From positions 5,217,501 to 5,281,500 of the forward strand of contig JABWDB010000015.1 in NCBI GenBank assembly GCA_019614645.1: DNA of 64,000 nt, in the 5' to 3' direction. Source of the stretch: Stratiolaelaps scimitus. Its lineage: Eukaryota > Arthropoda > Arachnida > Mesostigmata > Laelapidae. This document shows positions 43,642-55,005 of the stretch, one piece after another (within the stretch, counting starts at the first letter, position 1; every line of letters starts with the position of its first letter). Made by a program: the position numbers and the translations under genes. The notes under the pieces were generated by a model that did no database searches, was not told the origin of the DNA, and was given only the letters and a program-made list of their open reading frames with translations.

Positions 43642-44831
43642 CTTGGCTTCCTTGGGGTGCTCTTCTAAATAAGAATGAGACCGAACTACTGGACCTCCCC
43701 ATCGACAAATACTACGGAAGGCTGAGGCACACGTGGGCAGATCGATGTAAACTACGAACAGAGGCTACTGATTCTGATAGTCAATGGTTGACTTTCTACT
43801 GTGCGAAGAGTCCAGCTGAGTGAATTGGCCAGGTCCTCGACCCGCAGAGGTGTATGAACTTGTCGATGAGGTCAGTAAGCATTTGGTTATTTGTGAGCGC
43901 AGGACGATTGGATTGCTTCGACGACTCGAATTACGACGACGAATTTTCTATCGATTATTTTGATTGAAACATACCAGATGTCTGTACCGTACACGTGTAT
44001 TCTAGCAGGAGTTGAGTCATACGAGAATATAGCGAACCGTTCTGTATGGCAGATCATTTCGAGGTAACTGCCTCCCCAGCTCGTTCCGGCACGGGAAAGC
44101 TGCGGATGAGTAGCACCATGGTGCAGGGACATCAACTTTATCATAGGCCACGAACCCATCTATCTGATGGAGCTGTGGACGGCCTTTGATGGGGACACGT
44201 AATTATCGTCAAGCCGTTATTCAGGGTGAGGTAGAACTTCCGAGATTCTAATTAAGATCCATCGCTTGCGTTTGAATGATGGCGGCATTCAGCCTCATCT
44301 CACAGAACAGCGCGCGCGTAATTTGTCAACTCGGGAAAAGGTCGGGCAGGTGAATACGGCAAAGGGAGCTCCTGTATGTACAAATCTAAGCTTTCCGTCA
44401 CCGCAAAGTGGCATCAAATTCAATTTTCCTCGAATTACCTTGCAGTGTTTTGCCGGTGGTAATCATAATTTCTGGCCGTGTGGTGTGATCCCTGCTTTTA
44501 TGAGGTATCACAATCTCCGGCTCGATTTCCCATAGAGATTTAAAGTGAGGCGACTTCCCTTCAGAGTACTCGGACATCTTCGAGGAGCAGTCAACTGTAT
44601 GTACAAGGCTTGTCGACCAGTCTCTCGCAAAGGTGAGGGTCCAGGCTATTGTAATTACTGCGGCTGTGTGACCACCTAGCCCATGTCACGCTGAAAGATG
44701 CCAGTTCAGTCCTGATTTTCGCGGTGGTCCTGGTCGGTTCGAAGAAATTCGTAATTGATGTATTCGACCTCTTTGTCGATCCGAATAAGAGTCGCTGGAT
44801 GTTCGCGGACCACACACTCGAAGCTCCATGA
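43642..44831 (+). pseudogene. four-exon gene broken by three 1-nt frameshifts
   Basis: Exon A 43642-43870, exon B 43978-44063, exon C 44127-44225, exon D 44565-44831. Donors are GTCAGTAAG, GTAACTG and GTGAGG; acceptors end CAG. The protein runs LPWGALLNKNETELLDLPID, RLRHTWADRCKLRTEATDSD (A), MSVPYTCILAGVESYENIAN (B), INFIIGHEPIYLMELWTAFD (C), YSDIFEEQSTVCTRLVDQSL and FAVVLVGSKKFVIDVFDLFV (D). Stops appear at 43821 (TGA), 44200 (TAA) and 44669 (TGA). At each one coding character continues in a neighbouring frame, and when the shift is allowed for, all exon phases agree (A-B phase 0, B-C phase 2, C-D phase 1). It ends at TGA 44829. The second intron is 63 bp. The antisense strand of exons B-C is also open but lacks such a phase chain. 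Either a recent pseudogene or a live gene with assembly errors. Family not recognised; the DPNKSRW segment only weakly recalls M13 peptidases. Confidence 0.6.
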
Positions 44832-44843
44832 TAACGATCGGGT

Positions 44844-44919
44844 GCTTACCATGATTAGTAATGATTCCCATGATTAGTAATGATTGCCATCATTAGTAAT
44901 GCTTACCATGATTAGTAGT
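44844..44919. repeat. 4 x 19-bp tandem repeat
   Basis: Four units of GCTTACCATGATTAGTAAT with 1-4 differences each, directly after the broken gene. On the minus strand two units carry CATG|GTAAGC, a donor-like motif. Confidence 0.85.
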
Positions 44920-45893
44920 GGGACGAGTAGAGCATGCACAGGCTTGCAAAAATATTGGGGAGAACGCATCTTCAGGGTTATCGTTCAGATGAGCGAAATG
45001 GTCTAATAGCTTCAAGGACCGGGTGAAGGCTGTCAGAAGGCTCATGCGTTGCAACAGTTGCAGCGTTATTCCCCGGCCTCTTTTTCTATTTTGCCCATAT
45101 CTGGTCGGCCTATCAGTCGGCCGTGTTGGACTTGACCGAATCGTCCTCGTGTGGGAAAGAAAGGGACAGCGGTACATTGCGGACGACGGCAGATTGGCAG
45201 CAATCGATATCATAACCGCAAAATCGCAGATAATTCTCGCAGAAATACAAAATGCATATGGAACTAGAACAAAGAGAATCAGGTGAAGGGGACCTAACGA
45301 CGAAGGAATAATACTTGAAAGCCAACAGAACAAAGGCACTAGTTAACTTGTCCGATTTGTAAAATCTCTCTGGGTGGAATCAACCAGCTCTACTGAAGAT
45401 AAACCCTAAGAAATATGTCCGTATCTATTCGCAGCTGATCCGCGAGACTCTTCAAAAGTTCTTCTTTTATAGAGAAGGATCCCCTTGATTCCTCGTAGAC
45501 CGGCCGCGTTTCGATTTCACTGCGCACTATGCCCCCACGCCATAGCGGCATATGGGTCGAAGAGAGAAGGTGTGGCTTGTCCGCTCAGTTTGTTCAGCTT
45601 CTCTGTTGGCTGTTGTCTCCTCTGTTCAAATTCAATTTCTTGCTTGAATCTAGTCGACGTTGCTTTACTTTCTGCGATATTCCTAATTAAGACCAATCTA
45701 GGAACAGTGTTCCCGGGAAGTTGACATTGAGCCATCGACGCGTATGACAAATGGAATAAATCCTCCTCCGGACCTCAGCCTCGCTTGAAATTTCTACGAA
45801 GCCCTTTTCAGCGTTCGGTATTTCGTTCTAAGTCAGAACAAAGATAAACGCTCGCGCGCACTTATTTCGACATACACTACGTGCAAGGCTTAC
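44920..45893. other. no supported gene
   Basis: Overlapping frames on both strands at 44893-45339 and 45485-45750 without splice or start evidence. Confidence 0.4.
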
Positions 45894-46205
45894 GTGATCT
45901 GCCAGTCTGTGACCCGTGTTATAGGGCATGTGCTTTGTTATATTATGTTTCGTCCGCCAGCGTCAACGCACATTTGTGCAAGCGGTTACACGCCGCCGCG
46001 AGTATGTTATGGGCAAACCTTCGCTAGAGTAATGGACGGACAAGTTCCAGATCCTTCATCCTACTCCTGGATCTGGTCCTGGATAGGGGCATCCTCGACA
46101 GTTACAGCCCTCCACATCTGCTCACGCCACTGTTCCCCTGCACTGCAGCACATCTGCGGCAGCTATTTGTATCATTGCCACAACCGTCATAGTGTCATAC
46201 GATAA
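45894..46205 (+). CDS. uncertain Cys-rich open block
   Basis: Open to TAA 46205 with an unusual content of Cys, His and Trp (STHICASGYTPPRVCYGQTF, SSYSWIWSWIGASSTVTA, HICSRHCSPALQHICGSYLY). A donor-like CAGAG|GTAATG lies just after the stop. The Cys spacing suggests an extracellular domain, but no family fits and the 5' boundary is unclear. Confidence 0.27.
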   Translation: MICQSVTRVIGHVLCYIMFRPPASTHICASGYTPPRVCYGQTFARVMDGQVPDPSSYSWIWSWIGASSTVTALHICSRHCSPALQHICGSYLYHCHNRHSVIR

Positions 46206-46261
46206 GACAACAGAGGTAATGTATTCCACAGCGTGTGTATGTGCGCAAGCACAAAAATGCT

Positions 46262-46316
46262 AAAAAAAATTGAGATTTATTAATGGAACTGCACGTGTAC
46301 AACGTTTAAGCTCTCG
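46262..46316 (-). repeat. SINE-A, 3' tail fragment
   Basis: Matches the tail box (ATTTATTAATGGAACTGCAC... AACGTTTAAGCTCTC) with the head missing. Confidence 0.5.
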
Positions 46317-46619
46317 CAAAAACAGCAGTATATTTGTTAGTTGTCCACTAAATATACACGTAAATATAAACACCCCCCCTTTAAAAAAATAAAACTAAAT
46401 ACACACTTGGTGGATGATCGATTAGATTGGATTTGTGAATCTGTTTGATCATCGTGTATTACTTGTGCATGCGTGGGTGTTCGTCAGCACGTAAATCGAG
46501 GCGCACAGTTCGTATAAAATAACGATTATACGCTTTACCTTATGTAAACATGTACCTGTACGCGTATCTTTTTGACACAATCGAGGAAGGTATTGCTTTG
46601 ATCCAAAGGCCGGATCTCT

Positions 46620-46635
46620 ATATATATATATATAT

Positions 46636-46686
<51 letters not shown>

Positions 46687-46717
46687 CTATATACAATTAA
46701 GTCAATGAGGTCACATG

Positions 46718-46764
<47 letters not shown>

Positions 46765-46798
46765 CTATATACAATTAAGTCAATGAGGTCACATGTAT
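46620..46798. repeat. 78-bp tandem duplication with TA/GA microsatellite
   Basis: The segment TAGAGAGAGAGAGACTATAT... CACATGTAT occurs twice, ending at 46720 and 46798, each preceded by a TA run. The unique part is identical in both copies, so the duplication is recent. Confidence 0.85.
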
Positions 46799-46834
46799 AA
46801 AAAATAGCTGAGGCACCCGACCCGTCTTTGTAGA

Positions 46835-47033
46835 TATGATATTCTGCACAGAGTCGAAGTCTTCAAGCAGAGCGCTGGAGCATCCTGAAGTTGAAGTCAT
46901 AAATGAAATGGAGAAACTATGGGTGATATCCGCTCAAAGATCAATGTTACCAGAACGTAACTCGATCGCTTATCCCATTTCGAACGTTTCATTGATCGCT
47001 GGCAAGGTGCCCAACAAAAAAGGATTTGCCTAG
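46835..47033 (+). mobile_element. decayed LINE reverse-transcriptase fragment
   Basis: The frame reads VDMIFCTESKSSSRALEHPE, then VINEMEKLWVISAQ, then LPERNSIAYP. This is the order expected after the RT catalytic block: an ADD-like residue set followed by IFC, a helix with Trp, then L.PE. One Asp of the expected pair is missing and the frame closes at 47033. The sequence downstream to about 47230 may be part of the same element. It is unlike the 12.6 kb fragment, so it is a different family. Confidence 0.48.
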
Positions 47034-47230
47034 ACGTACGCACCATTGACTTTGCCTCTCCGCCGCTCGTAGTTGCCAGACACATCCTGCGTACACTGCC
47101 ACATACGCGTAGGGATTTATTTTTATCTACGTTAATCCCAGAAGTCGCACAGCGTGGTCAGCCGTCAGTTTCTTTGTTTATTGCCCTGTCAGTCGGTGGG
47201 CAGACTTTTGGGGCGGAGCACGTTCTTATT

Positions 47231-48404
47231 CTTGTTAATAAAGGTACATATCGCAATGTGAGTTGATAACGATAGCGATTCGACATTGTATTGTGTCAGC
47301 GTTCATTTCGCGCTGTGACTTCGCGTGTGCTTCTTGTTTTCGTAGAAAGCTTCTACTTGAGCTGGTTCCTGTCAGGTTGAACATATTTCCGAACATTGCC
47401 TCGTTCTTAAAAATATGAATTTATTAGTCAATTATAAAAGTGGACGATAATTGTGCCTGCTGAACGTGGAACACATCGAAGACCCATCGAAGACGTGGAA
47501 TTACCCAGTCCCTAACCGTATTCAACAAATAGTAATTGCGTTCGCTCTTTGAATATATAATCTATCTCATATTCGTTCTTTATTATTCTGATTATTTATT
47601 AATTAACATCCCGACTTTCATTCTATCTTGTTCCCTTACACTTAAAGGTTACGGTCGTTCTAACGTTCAACGTGGGAACAGTGTTTGACGATACGCCGGG
47701 CACTTTCACGACCGTAAACGACAGCATTGAAGTCGTTGACAAGCCCTGACATCCAGGTTCATATGTACAGCGTGGGCGTTGTCAACTGCTATTATGTACA
47801 TCTCAGTGGTGGCTGGTTCATGAATCTCGCTCGTCGACAGACATGCTCAAGGTTCACACAATGGAAGGTCATGCGCACCAAATACAGAGACAGATAATGT
47901 AAAGTAAGCAATGCAAGTATACGCATTCAAGGAATATGGCGTTCATGTTGCATACGACGCTATGTCCAAATGAATATGCTCAACACGCTGGCATACGTTG
48001 CTCCGATCTGTGGACGACGATAGGTGGGGGATTGCGCCCGCAGACTTCATGGACGCGATGAAGATTGACGTGAAAATTGCCACCGCTTATTTCCTCAGCC
48101 GTTCCGGCGGTGGCGGACCTCACCGCAATCGCCGTTCGCTACGAATATACCTCCAATAATATATCTACTATTACACTATCTAGCGACTCAAAGAATTCAT
48201 CTGGCTGCACAACGTACACTCGCCGGCTACCTGCGCACGGAACGACATTTTCGCGAAGGAGAGGAGAGGTTTCGATAGGAGATTCCGACTGCGTTTGAAT
48301 GAACTCGCCCGCCACTGCCTAACAGGCAAAGTCCATGTGCACAAGTCAAAATAACAATATGAAATGTATTAGACCGTTTCCGAAAGTCATTACAGGCCCC
48401 AATC
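47231..48404. other. no supported gene
   Basis: AT-rich to 47.65 kb; short frames only after that. Confidence 0.4.
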
Positions 48405-48959
48405 TCATGTCCAAAGGGAACTATAGCCCACTGCGTCCCTCCCGTCACCTCGGTCAGCCACCTCAATATTGAATAGACGTTCGAAATCGCATTTCAATCG
48501 CATGCTAGATTCTGCGGCGGAAGTGTGCGCCGGGTCGTTGGCAGGGTCCAGCTGACGGACCACTCCCCGCTTTGGCCGGCGGCGTTCCCTGCTGAACGGA
48601 AGCAGCTCACAATAGCGAACGGGGCCAATACGATTATCGCTTGGCTATGCACGGCCGTTAGGGGCAGTCCGTTTTGACGACGGCGCGGTGCTCCGAGTGA
48701 GCACCGGCACAATGGCATCGAAATGCTCCCGAGCGGTTGCGTCCGGCCACTTGTGGTGTGTGCTGTATCGTACGGACATGTGGCTTAATATTCCACCGAA
48801 CGGGTCTGACAGCCGAGGTTGGAGCAGTGGCGTTCTTCTCCGAAGGGCAACTGGCCTCGAAGGCAATCGATTTTTAACAGCTCTGCTGCTGCTGCTGCCG
48901 CCGATGATGACCAACTCGCGCTGTTGTGTTTCGTGACAACGCGGGAATAAGATACACAC
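48405..48959 (-). pseudogene. 185-codon open block with one in-frame TAG
   Basis: A single minus-strand frame runs from 48959 to TGA 48405 with only one stop, TAG at 48647-48645. The protein before it (LLQPRLSDPFGGILSHMSVR, DATAREHFDAIVPVLTRS) and after it (NRIGPVRYCELLPFSRERRR, LDPANDPAHTSAAESS, LKCDFERLFNIEVADRG) has the same character. Coding appearance also continues in another frame (RWLTEVTGGTQWAIVPFGHE), so a second break or a splice site near 48.45 kb is likely. An acceptor-like AACACAACAG lies at 48.92 kb. Either a pseudogene or an exon with a base error. Family unknown. Confidence 0.42.
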
Positions 48960-49165
48960 AATATACTATGATATGCATGATATCATAACGACAATTCAGC
49001 TGTGAGCTGACGGATCAATAGGTGCTTGCCCATGCATGAATCATTCTCTGAATGAATCCTCGTTCGAACAAAGAGGCCACATGAATCGAGCAGTGTCGAG
49101 CAGATCAACTCTAGGGTTCCAGTACACGAAGGATTTACTACAAAGGCTCCCAAAGCCTTCTTACG

Positions 49166-49314
49166 GTTAAAAGTTGTATTGGTTTATTAAAGGAACTGCG
49201 CTTCTACAGGACTTAAGATCTCGACGACTTGTCACCAGGTGGCGGGAGATTCGAATCTGTGGCGTCCGGCCATTTACAACAGCAGACGTATCCGTCCAAG
49301 CCACCGCGCTGACG
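49166..49314 (-). repeat. SINE-A, diverged full-length copy
   Basis: Head GTCAGCGCGGTGGCTTGGAC is intact. Box B is altered (GATTCGAATCTCC), the body is diverged and the tail repeats are nearly lost. Confidence 0.7.
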
Positions 49315-50224
49315 GCAACGCAGATTGCCACTCTGTTCATTCTCTTGGGGCAGTTTCTCGTCGAGACGAATCCTTTTCCCAGGCGAAGCTCGCGCTGTGA
49401 TACCCGCACATCTCCACGTTCGTTCGTCGCATCCACGTAGCTCCTCAGACTCTAACCAGTGAAACTGCTGCTGACCCCAGCCGGAGCAGCACTACTCTGT
49501 CACACGGGAGAATAGCTAAGAGTCAGCTCAATAAGAAGAGAAAAATAGCCCTGGCTGCCGACCAACCCGCAAGCAGATAAAGGCAAACAGATCGCATTTC
49601 TCCGATAAGTATCGCCCTCTTTGTGCTAACCTCGGATCGAATGAGCAAGCCACCGAATGTTCGTCCTAATGCTTAGGGTGGCACACCTGGTGGCGTATAT
49701 GAATATGTTCGCGGATGCCGCCCTCGCGTATTCCGACGCCGGTAGGATTCGGCTAAATCAATGCCCGTCATACACGAGTTCGCTCTTTCGTCAACGGAAC
49801 ACACCATCTGTTCTCGTGGTTCTTCTTCTGGATTCAGCATTAGCATTGCTCGGCGTTAGCCCACCATGTATCTCGTATCCACCCAGCTGACTATCAGTGT
49901 CGCTGATTCCGCCTGCACAATGTATTAATACGTATACGTCTCGCTCGCCAGTGCCTCGAGCCTGCTGAGGATCCGCGCATCGCTTTAGGCTGCTTTTTTG
50001 GAAAGAGAGGAACTGTGGCTCCGCTCTGCCGCAGATTTTCACGCTGGCTATATTCGTGCCGCGATACTCGCCAGTATGTACGGTGAGAACGTGACGGCAC
50101 AATCTATTCCTCAATCAGAATAGCAGCCACGGCACCGACCGCCAATGATTGTATCACATATTGTAATGCCTAGCCGTCGTCTTCTGGGAACATGGTGGGC
50201 ATACGGCATACTTCGGCTCTGCTG
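49315..50224. other. no supported gene
   Basis: Overlapping frames at 49657-50114 on both strands, without splice support. Confidence 0.4.
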
Positions 50225-50430
50225 CGCTGTCTGTAGGAAGCGGATGTACTAGAGGTCGAGCCCTTTCGTGGCCTGCTGGTACATTCGTGTGCACCAGCCT
50301 TCAGCAATCGGAGGAGACACGTAGGTGCCCATATATGGGTTCGATTCCCACCATTACACATCTGGCTTTTCCCACCGATCCACCTTATAAAGCAATGCCG
50401 AAAGCAGTTCCGTGGACGTTAAATGTTGCC
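50225..50430 (+). repeat. SINE-B, long copy
   Basis: Shows CGAGCCCTTTCGTGGCCTGC, then GGTTCGATTCCCACC, CTTATAAAGCAATGCCG, AAGCAGTTCCGTGGACGTT and AAATGTTGCC. It preserves the 5' region better than most copies. Confidence 0.7.
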
Positions 50431-51584
50431 TGAGAAAAAATGACGTTAGAAATATGCCCGACAATTCGACTTAAGCCGGGGGGTCCGGAGCACCCCCCGA
50501 ACTACCCCGTCCCTCAACTGACATTGCCCGTAACAGCCGCTGTTCTCGGGGCAGCGCTCGTATACTGGTCATTAATTCATTCATATGTACGATGTGTACC
50601 CACATATGTACAACGGGAAATATCACAGCCCGATCGACCAACTCGCCTATATGCTTGCCGGCTCAGCGCGGGTCAACAAATCGTGAGTTACGTGACGTCT
50701 ATGCATGGCCATCCCCCAGCAGAGAAAGAGCAGTGTGTGTTCACATGATCGACATGTGGGCAATCAAGCGGTCGGTAGGCGAGCTTGTAAGAAGCGAATT
50801 ATTGCCGCTAGTCACCCGCGAAAAGGGGTTGTTTGATACGCCGACGGTTTGGGCAAAGGGAAGAAATAGAGCGAGCAGGGTGTCCCGGAAATACGTGGAA
50901 ATTATATAGGAAATCACCTGGCCGTAACGACTCGAGCGGGAGGGGGGTATTTCTCAATGGGGGATCTGATGAACGCTGGGCGTGGCATAGCACGCTCCAT
51001 GGGACGTTCTACAGTGTAACGATTGCAGAGGCGGTGTCGAAGGTTGTCGCCGCCCTTGTGCCGGGAACGCTGGTAGGTTGAGTGTGGCGTCGGGCCACAC
51101 TGCATCATCCAATAAGAAAGAAATAGAAAGACAACTCTAATTGTTGATTAATTCAGCGAGCTTGCCACGTGGCTGCAATGGCGACGCAGCCCATCTGACC
51201 ACTGATTCATCTACATAGATATATAATAGGAACACATTTATCAAGGGGACTCAATATAGTGGAGCATCCAACCTCGAAGCGTGGATCGTTTTCGGGAAGC
51301 CTAAGCTCGGAGTGTCCTAAATCTTGTCCCCAGTAGCTTATATAGAAGACAAAAAAAAACACGGACGTTGCGAAGACATTAGCAAAATCACATATTTTTT
51401 CAACGCGTACCAAAGCACATCGTCCCATGAGAATTCCGCACGAAGGCAGCTACGCAATTCTCGTTTTTTTCACACAGACTCACTTAGTACCGTTTAGGGG
51501 AGCATGGATCGAGATCGCGATGAAATATTGGTGGGTTCGCAAGTCAGGTGGTTCACGGGTCATTTCATCTCACCCCACTCCCAG
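50431..51584. other. no supported gene
   Basis: Frames at 50440-51108 overlap on both strands. A G-rich run occurs at 50935-50948. Confidence 0.4.
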
Positions 51585-51787
51585 ATCCCATCTGCAAATA
51601 TGAGTTTGGCGACCCAACGGCTGTAGCGGCGCTGGAGGACAAAAGTCCCATGTCAGCCGTGGCTATTCCGGCGCTTTCGCCATTGAAACTTCGAAAACAA
51701 AGCGGCCTTTTCATCTTCGGTCGTCGAAAGAAAGCGGATCTCTCAGCGGATCTTGCGGTGGCTCCTCGGGCAAGCATACGCATTTAG
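51585..51787 (+). CDS. candidate last coding exon
   Basis: A strong acceptor (CATCTCACCCCACTCCCAG) is followed by an open frame to TAG 51785-51787. The exon starts with 2 nt of a split codon. The peptide has an Ala-rich part (PICKYEFGDPTAVAALEDKS, SAVAIPALSPLKLRKQSG) and a basic end (LFIFGRRKKADLSADLAVAP). The FGRRKK stretch could be a localisation signal or a proprotein cleavage site, which is speculation. The upstream exons are not found. Function unknown. Confidence 0.5.
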
Positions 51788-52893
51788 CATACGGGCGGTA
51801 ACAAACACGGCTGATTGGTATCAGAGATATATGATGATATGAACGTGGGAGCACCGCTACGCAAAGACCAAGGATACGATATCGCTAGAGAGTATTTTTC
51901 GGTGCTTAATACATTTTTAGCGTTCATTCACAACTTGGTGTATATAGCACAGGATTATTATAACAATGCATTCGCTAATTGAAGTCTGGCAGAAGGAATC
52001 GTTAGCTAAGCTAGATTCCGTTTAGGTAATCCACATATAATGCAATAGCTCAGGAAAGATATTGAATACGACAGGGGTTTTAAGCAGGGCAAGATTATTG
52101 GTGTTTTCGCTTGAACCCGAATATCTAAGATGGATACGAGTCTTTGAGCTGTAGTCAATCTAACAACAACTGGAAATTGACAAGATGGCTCGGCTGTCAT
52201 CTTCATTTGTTTCCATCTCTATAATTTGTCATAGAGCGGCGTAATATCAGACGTTTATCGCCTGTCCTCAATGTCTACCGTGATTTTGCATGAAATTGTC
52301 AAAATTTCTCAATACCTCATAATGCTTCGATATCTAACTAATCTCAACCTCAGAAATAGGACTCTTCCGGCCTGCAGGTCTACTCAACCTGAGTAACTAT
52401 ATCAGGAGAAAGTACGTCAAGCATTAAAAAATATTACCCGATAATGGAGAAATATAGTTAATTCTAGTGATCGCTTGGTGAAGGCGGTACTGAAAGCTAA
52501 ATAAAATTGTAGGTCAATTAAACAATTTAAAGTAATCAATTCTTCCATTGAAAGATCCGAAATACCTATCTACTTCACCGCACCGATTTTGTATCAGCGT
52601 ATGCTTCCATAAATACTACGCGTATTGTGCAGGGTTCACATACACCGAGACACTTCCAGGACTCGACTGAAGCCGGACGCTTGCTCCTTGGTCATGACAA
52701 CATTTTCGCTTGAGTCGGGTAGTTGTCCAAGCAATGTTATTAGAACAAAGGGGTCTTGAGGGAAGGGTGGCGGCGCGTCCCTAAATCATCTTGCAGAGGC
52801 CGGGATCGTCGGAACGAACGGCGGACGTGTTGCCTTCTGCTTCTCGGGGTCGTGAGCATATGAGCGACGGCCCGCAGCAGCATTTAAAGGAAG

Positions 52894-52939
<46 letters not shown>

Positions 52940-53768
52940 GAGAATAGGCGCATATTAAAGTGGCCGACGACACTGGCCTCGGCCTCCCGTTCTTACGCCG
53001 GGGGGGGTCGGCGAATTCACCCTCATCATTGTAAACGTCCCATAGTGTATGCGACATTTGGATGCGGCGACGACCGACCGACCGACCGACAACCCCCGGA
53101 GGCGGACCGGGCAGTTTGTTCCGAGCGGAGGAGAACACACATACGCTCGCGGAGGGGGGTTTTCGCTGGGAAAGTTGCCAGCGCGCGAGGAAGTCTAACA
53201 TTTAGGCACATTATGACTTAATAACAGCTTGCCACATCCCTTGCACACTTGGCCTATACGGGACGAGGTCTTGTTCGGCCGAATCAGGCTTGGGCTACGG
53301 GCTTCCGAGGGAATGTTCTCGTGCTGCGAATATGCAGACAGAACATGGCTGCTGCGATGTCGACGAAGCGAGGTCGCCTAGGTAGGGGTTAGGTTATTCC
53401 GGTGGTTTGCTAACGGAGATTACGCGCTATTGGCTCAGCCAGCCGTAATAGAGGGCTAAGGATGGCACCACACAGATGCAGCTGCTTCAATTCGACGTAA
53501 TAATGCCGTACTTGTAATTTTCTGTATACACCCCATGATTAGAAAAATAAAACATTTCGTTTTCACCTAGAACAAGCTATTGTCAATCAATACTTTTCAA
53601 AAGTTTGTAATATTTGTAATTGTAAAGATGTCAAGGTGCCAAATCTGTACCTACATACCTAACCTATGCTAGAGGTTGGTAAAGTCGTTGACAAAATAGA
53701 AAACTTCACACATGCTTAACTTTCTTTGAATTGCTGAAACTCGTTTTGAGACATAACAAAACATGTAC
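51788..53768. other. no supported gene
   Basis: AT-rich at 51.8-52.6 kb with no frames of note. A TA run lies at 52897-52934. A GC-rich stretch at 52.95-53.2 kb is open in three minus-strand frames, so its coding status is unclear. Confidence 0.4.
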
Positions 53769-53825
53769 CTTTGAGAAATTGCTACATCTTGTCCATCATC
53801 TGGGTGATGCCAATAGTGGAATGCT
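53769..53825 (-). CDS. internal exon candidate, 57 nt
   Basis: A strong acceptor (CCACGATTGAAACTTACCAG) and the donor CAAAG|GTACAT enclose 57 nt in phase 2-2 reading AFHYWHHPDDGQDVAISQ. The plus strand has its own consensus donor (CTCTG|GTAAGTTT) overlapping the acceptor, so the strand rests on the better acceptor and peptide. It lies downstream of the exon pair at 54.9-55.3 kb on the same strand but does not join it directly in phase, so another exon would be needed between them. Confidence 0.48.
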
Positions 53826-54691
53826 CTGGTAAGTTTCAATCGTGGAAACGGTTGAACCGAGCATACAAGCGATGTACAAATACGAGTAATTGATAATTGT
53901 TTCCTATGGAAGCGAATTATGTCGTTCGGTGCTCGCTTCTCCTCCGGCATGTTTGATTGTCACCACAATTCGGCCGGTGTTCGGCGACAACCAAACTAGT
54001 TCTACAAGTAGATATACAACACAATTCGTAAGGAAGAAGAAAGCGAATAGTAACAATAACGATGACAAGTGGCGGGGGTCTATGCGAGGTCTGAATAGAG
54101 ACGCAACGTCCCGCCGTTGTCAACGGATTCAAACGATAAATGAGGCGATACACAGTCGAAGCAGCGGCAGTGTGTCGATGGGAAAAATCCACGTACAAGA
54201 GGCGAGTTCGCTAATTGGCTTTATTCACGACGAGCGAGGTGCGCCACCCGCGCGGTACTCTAAATATCTGTCTTACAGGGCCGAACGGAAAGAGCGTCAC
54301 GTTGCGTACCCGCAAGTGGAAATCTCCACAACACGAGTTAATGACGTGGCAGGGTGGGGGGGGATACGACGAATCGGCGTAATTTACAGCGTCTGCGGAG
54401 CGGATAACAATGCTGTGGAGTTTGCCAGTGCAAACGCTAAACTCTGGGGCTGTTTCGAATCGCGAATACACACTTATGAATGCTGGTAAACTGTATAGTG
54501 ATCTTATGCATTAGATAATAATAAATAATAATAATTATGAAACAAAATAATAAAATAATAATAATAATAATTGCAAGGGGCCAAATATGTTCGAATAATC
54601 AGGCAATTGTAGTTTTATAAATACTCAAATAAGGCATGATTTTATTTTAGAACAATTTCGATTATTATTAATCTCGTTTTCGGCTTGTTTC

Positions 54692-54836
54692 TTGATGAGA
54701 GCATTAACGCCACCCGGCTATATAACCGAGACCAACATAGAATAGGAGAGCGTATCTCATTTGTGCTGCTTTTGCTACTGTTAATCGAGGCTAACATGAA
54801 TCTGTACCAGCTAGTCGGCTTGGGGAGTTCGGCGAA
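54692..54836 (+). CDS. candidate exon with hydrophobic run
   Basis: Reads INATRLYNRDQHRIGERI, then SFVLLLLLLIEANMNLY, then QLVGLGSSAK and ends at GGCGAAA|GTAAGT, a good donor, in phase 0. The acceptor (TTTCTTGATGAG) is weak. The Leu run could be a membrane segment. Function unknown. Confidence 0.33.
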
Positions 54837-54939
54837 AGTAAGTTCGTTTTCTCATCGCTATTGTCAAAACCTCCACAATGATGCTACGTATGATAGCTGT
54901 TTCGGTGTAATTGCCTAAAAATTAGGCAGCTTTACGTAC

Positions 54940-55005
54940 CTGCGTTGCTTTGTACTCCTTGTCCAGTGTACGGTCTGTGCCGCTTACCGTCCCCCATGGC
55001 AACTG
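54940..55005 (-). CDS. internal exon, 22 codons, phase 0-0
   Basis: The acceptor CCCCTCCTAATCCGTACAG is strong, and so is the donor AACGCAG|GTACGT. The 66 nt between read QLPWGTVSGTDRTLDKEYKA TQ without a stop. The exon candidate at 55271-55331 ends in phase 0 and can be joined to it across a 265-bp intron. An internal GTAAGC could serve as an alternative donor. No family recognised. Confidence 0.58.

Noticed and set aside
53890..54489. 200-codon plus-strand frame
   Set aside because: No ATG context, splice boundary or protein-like pattern beyond short patches; overlapped by two antisense frames.
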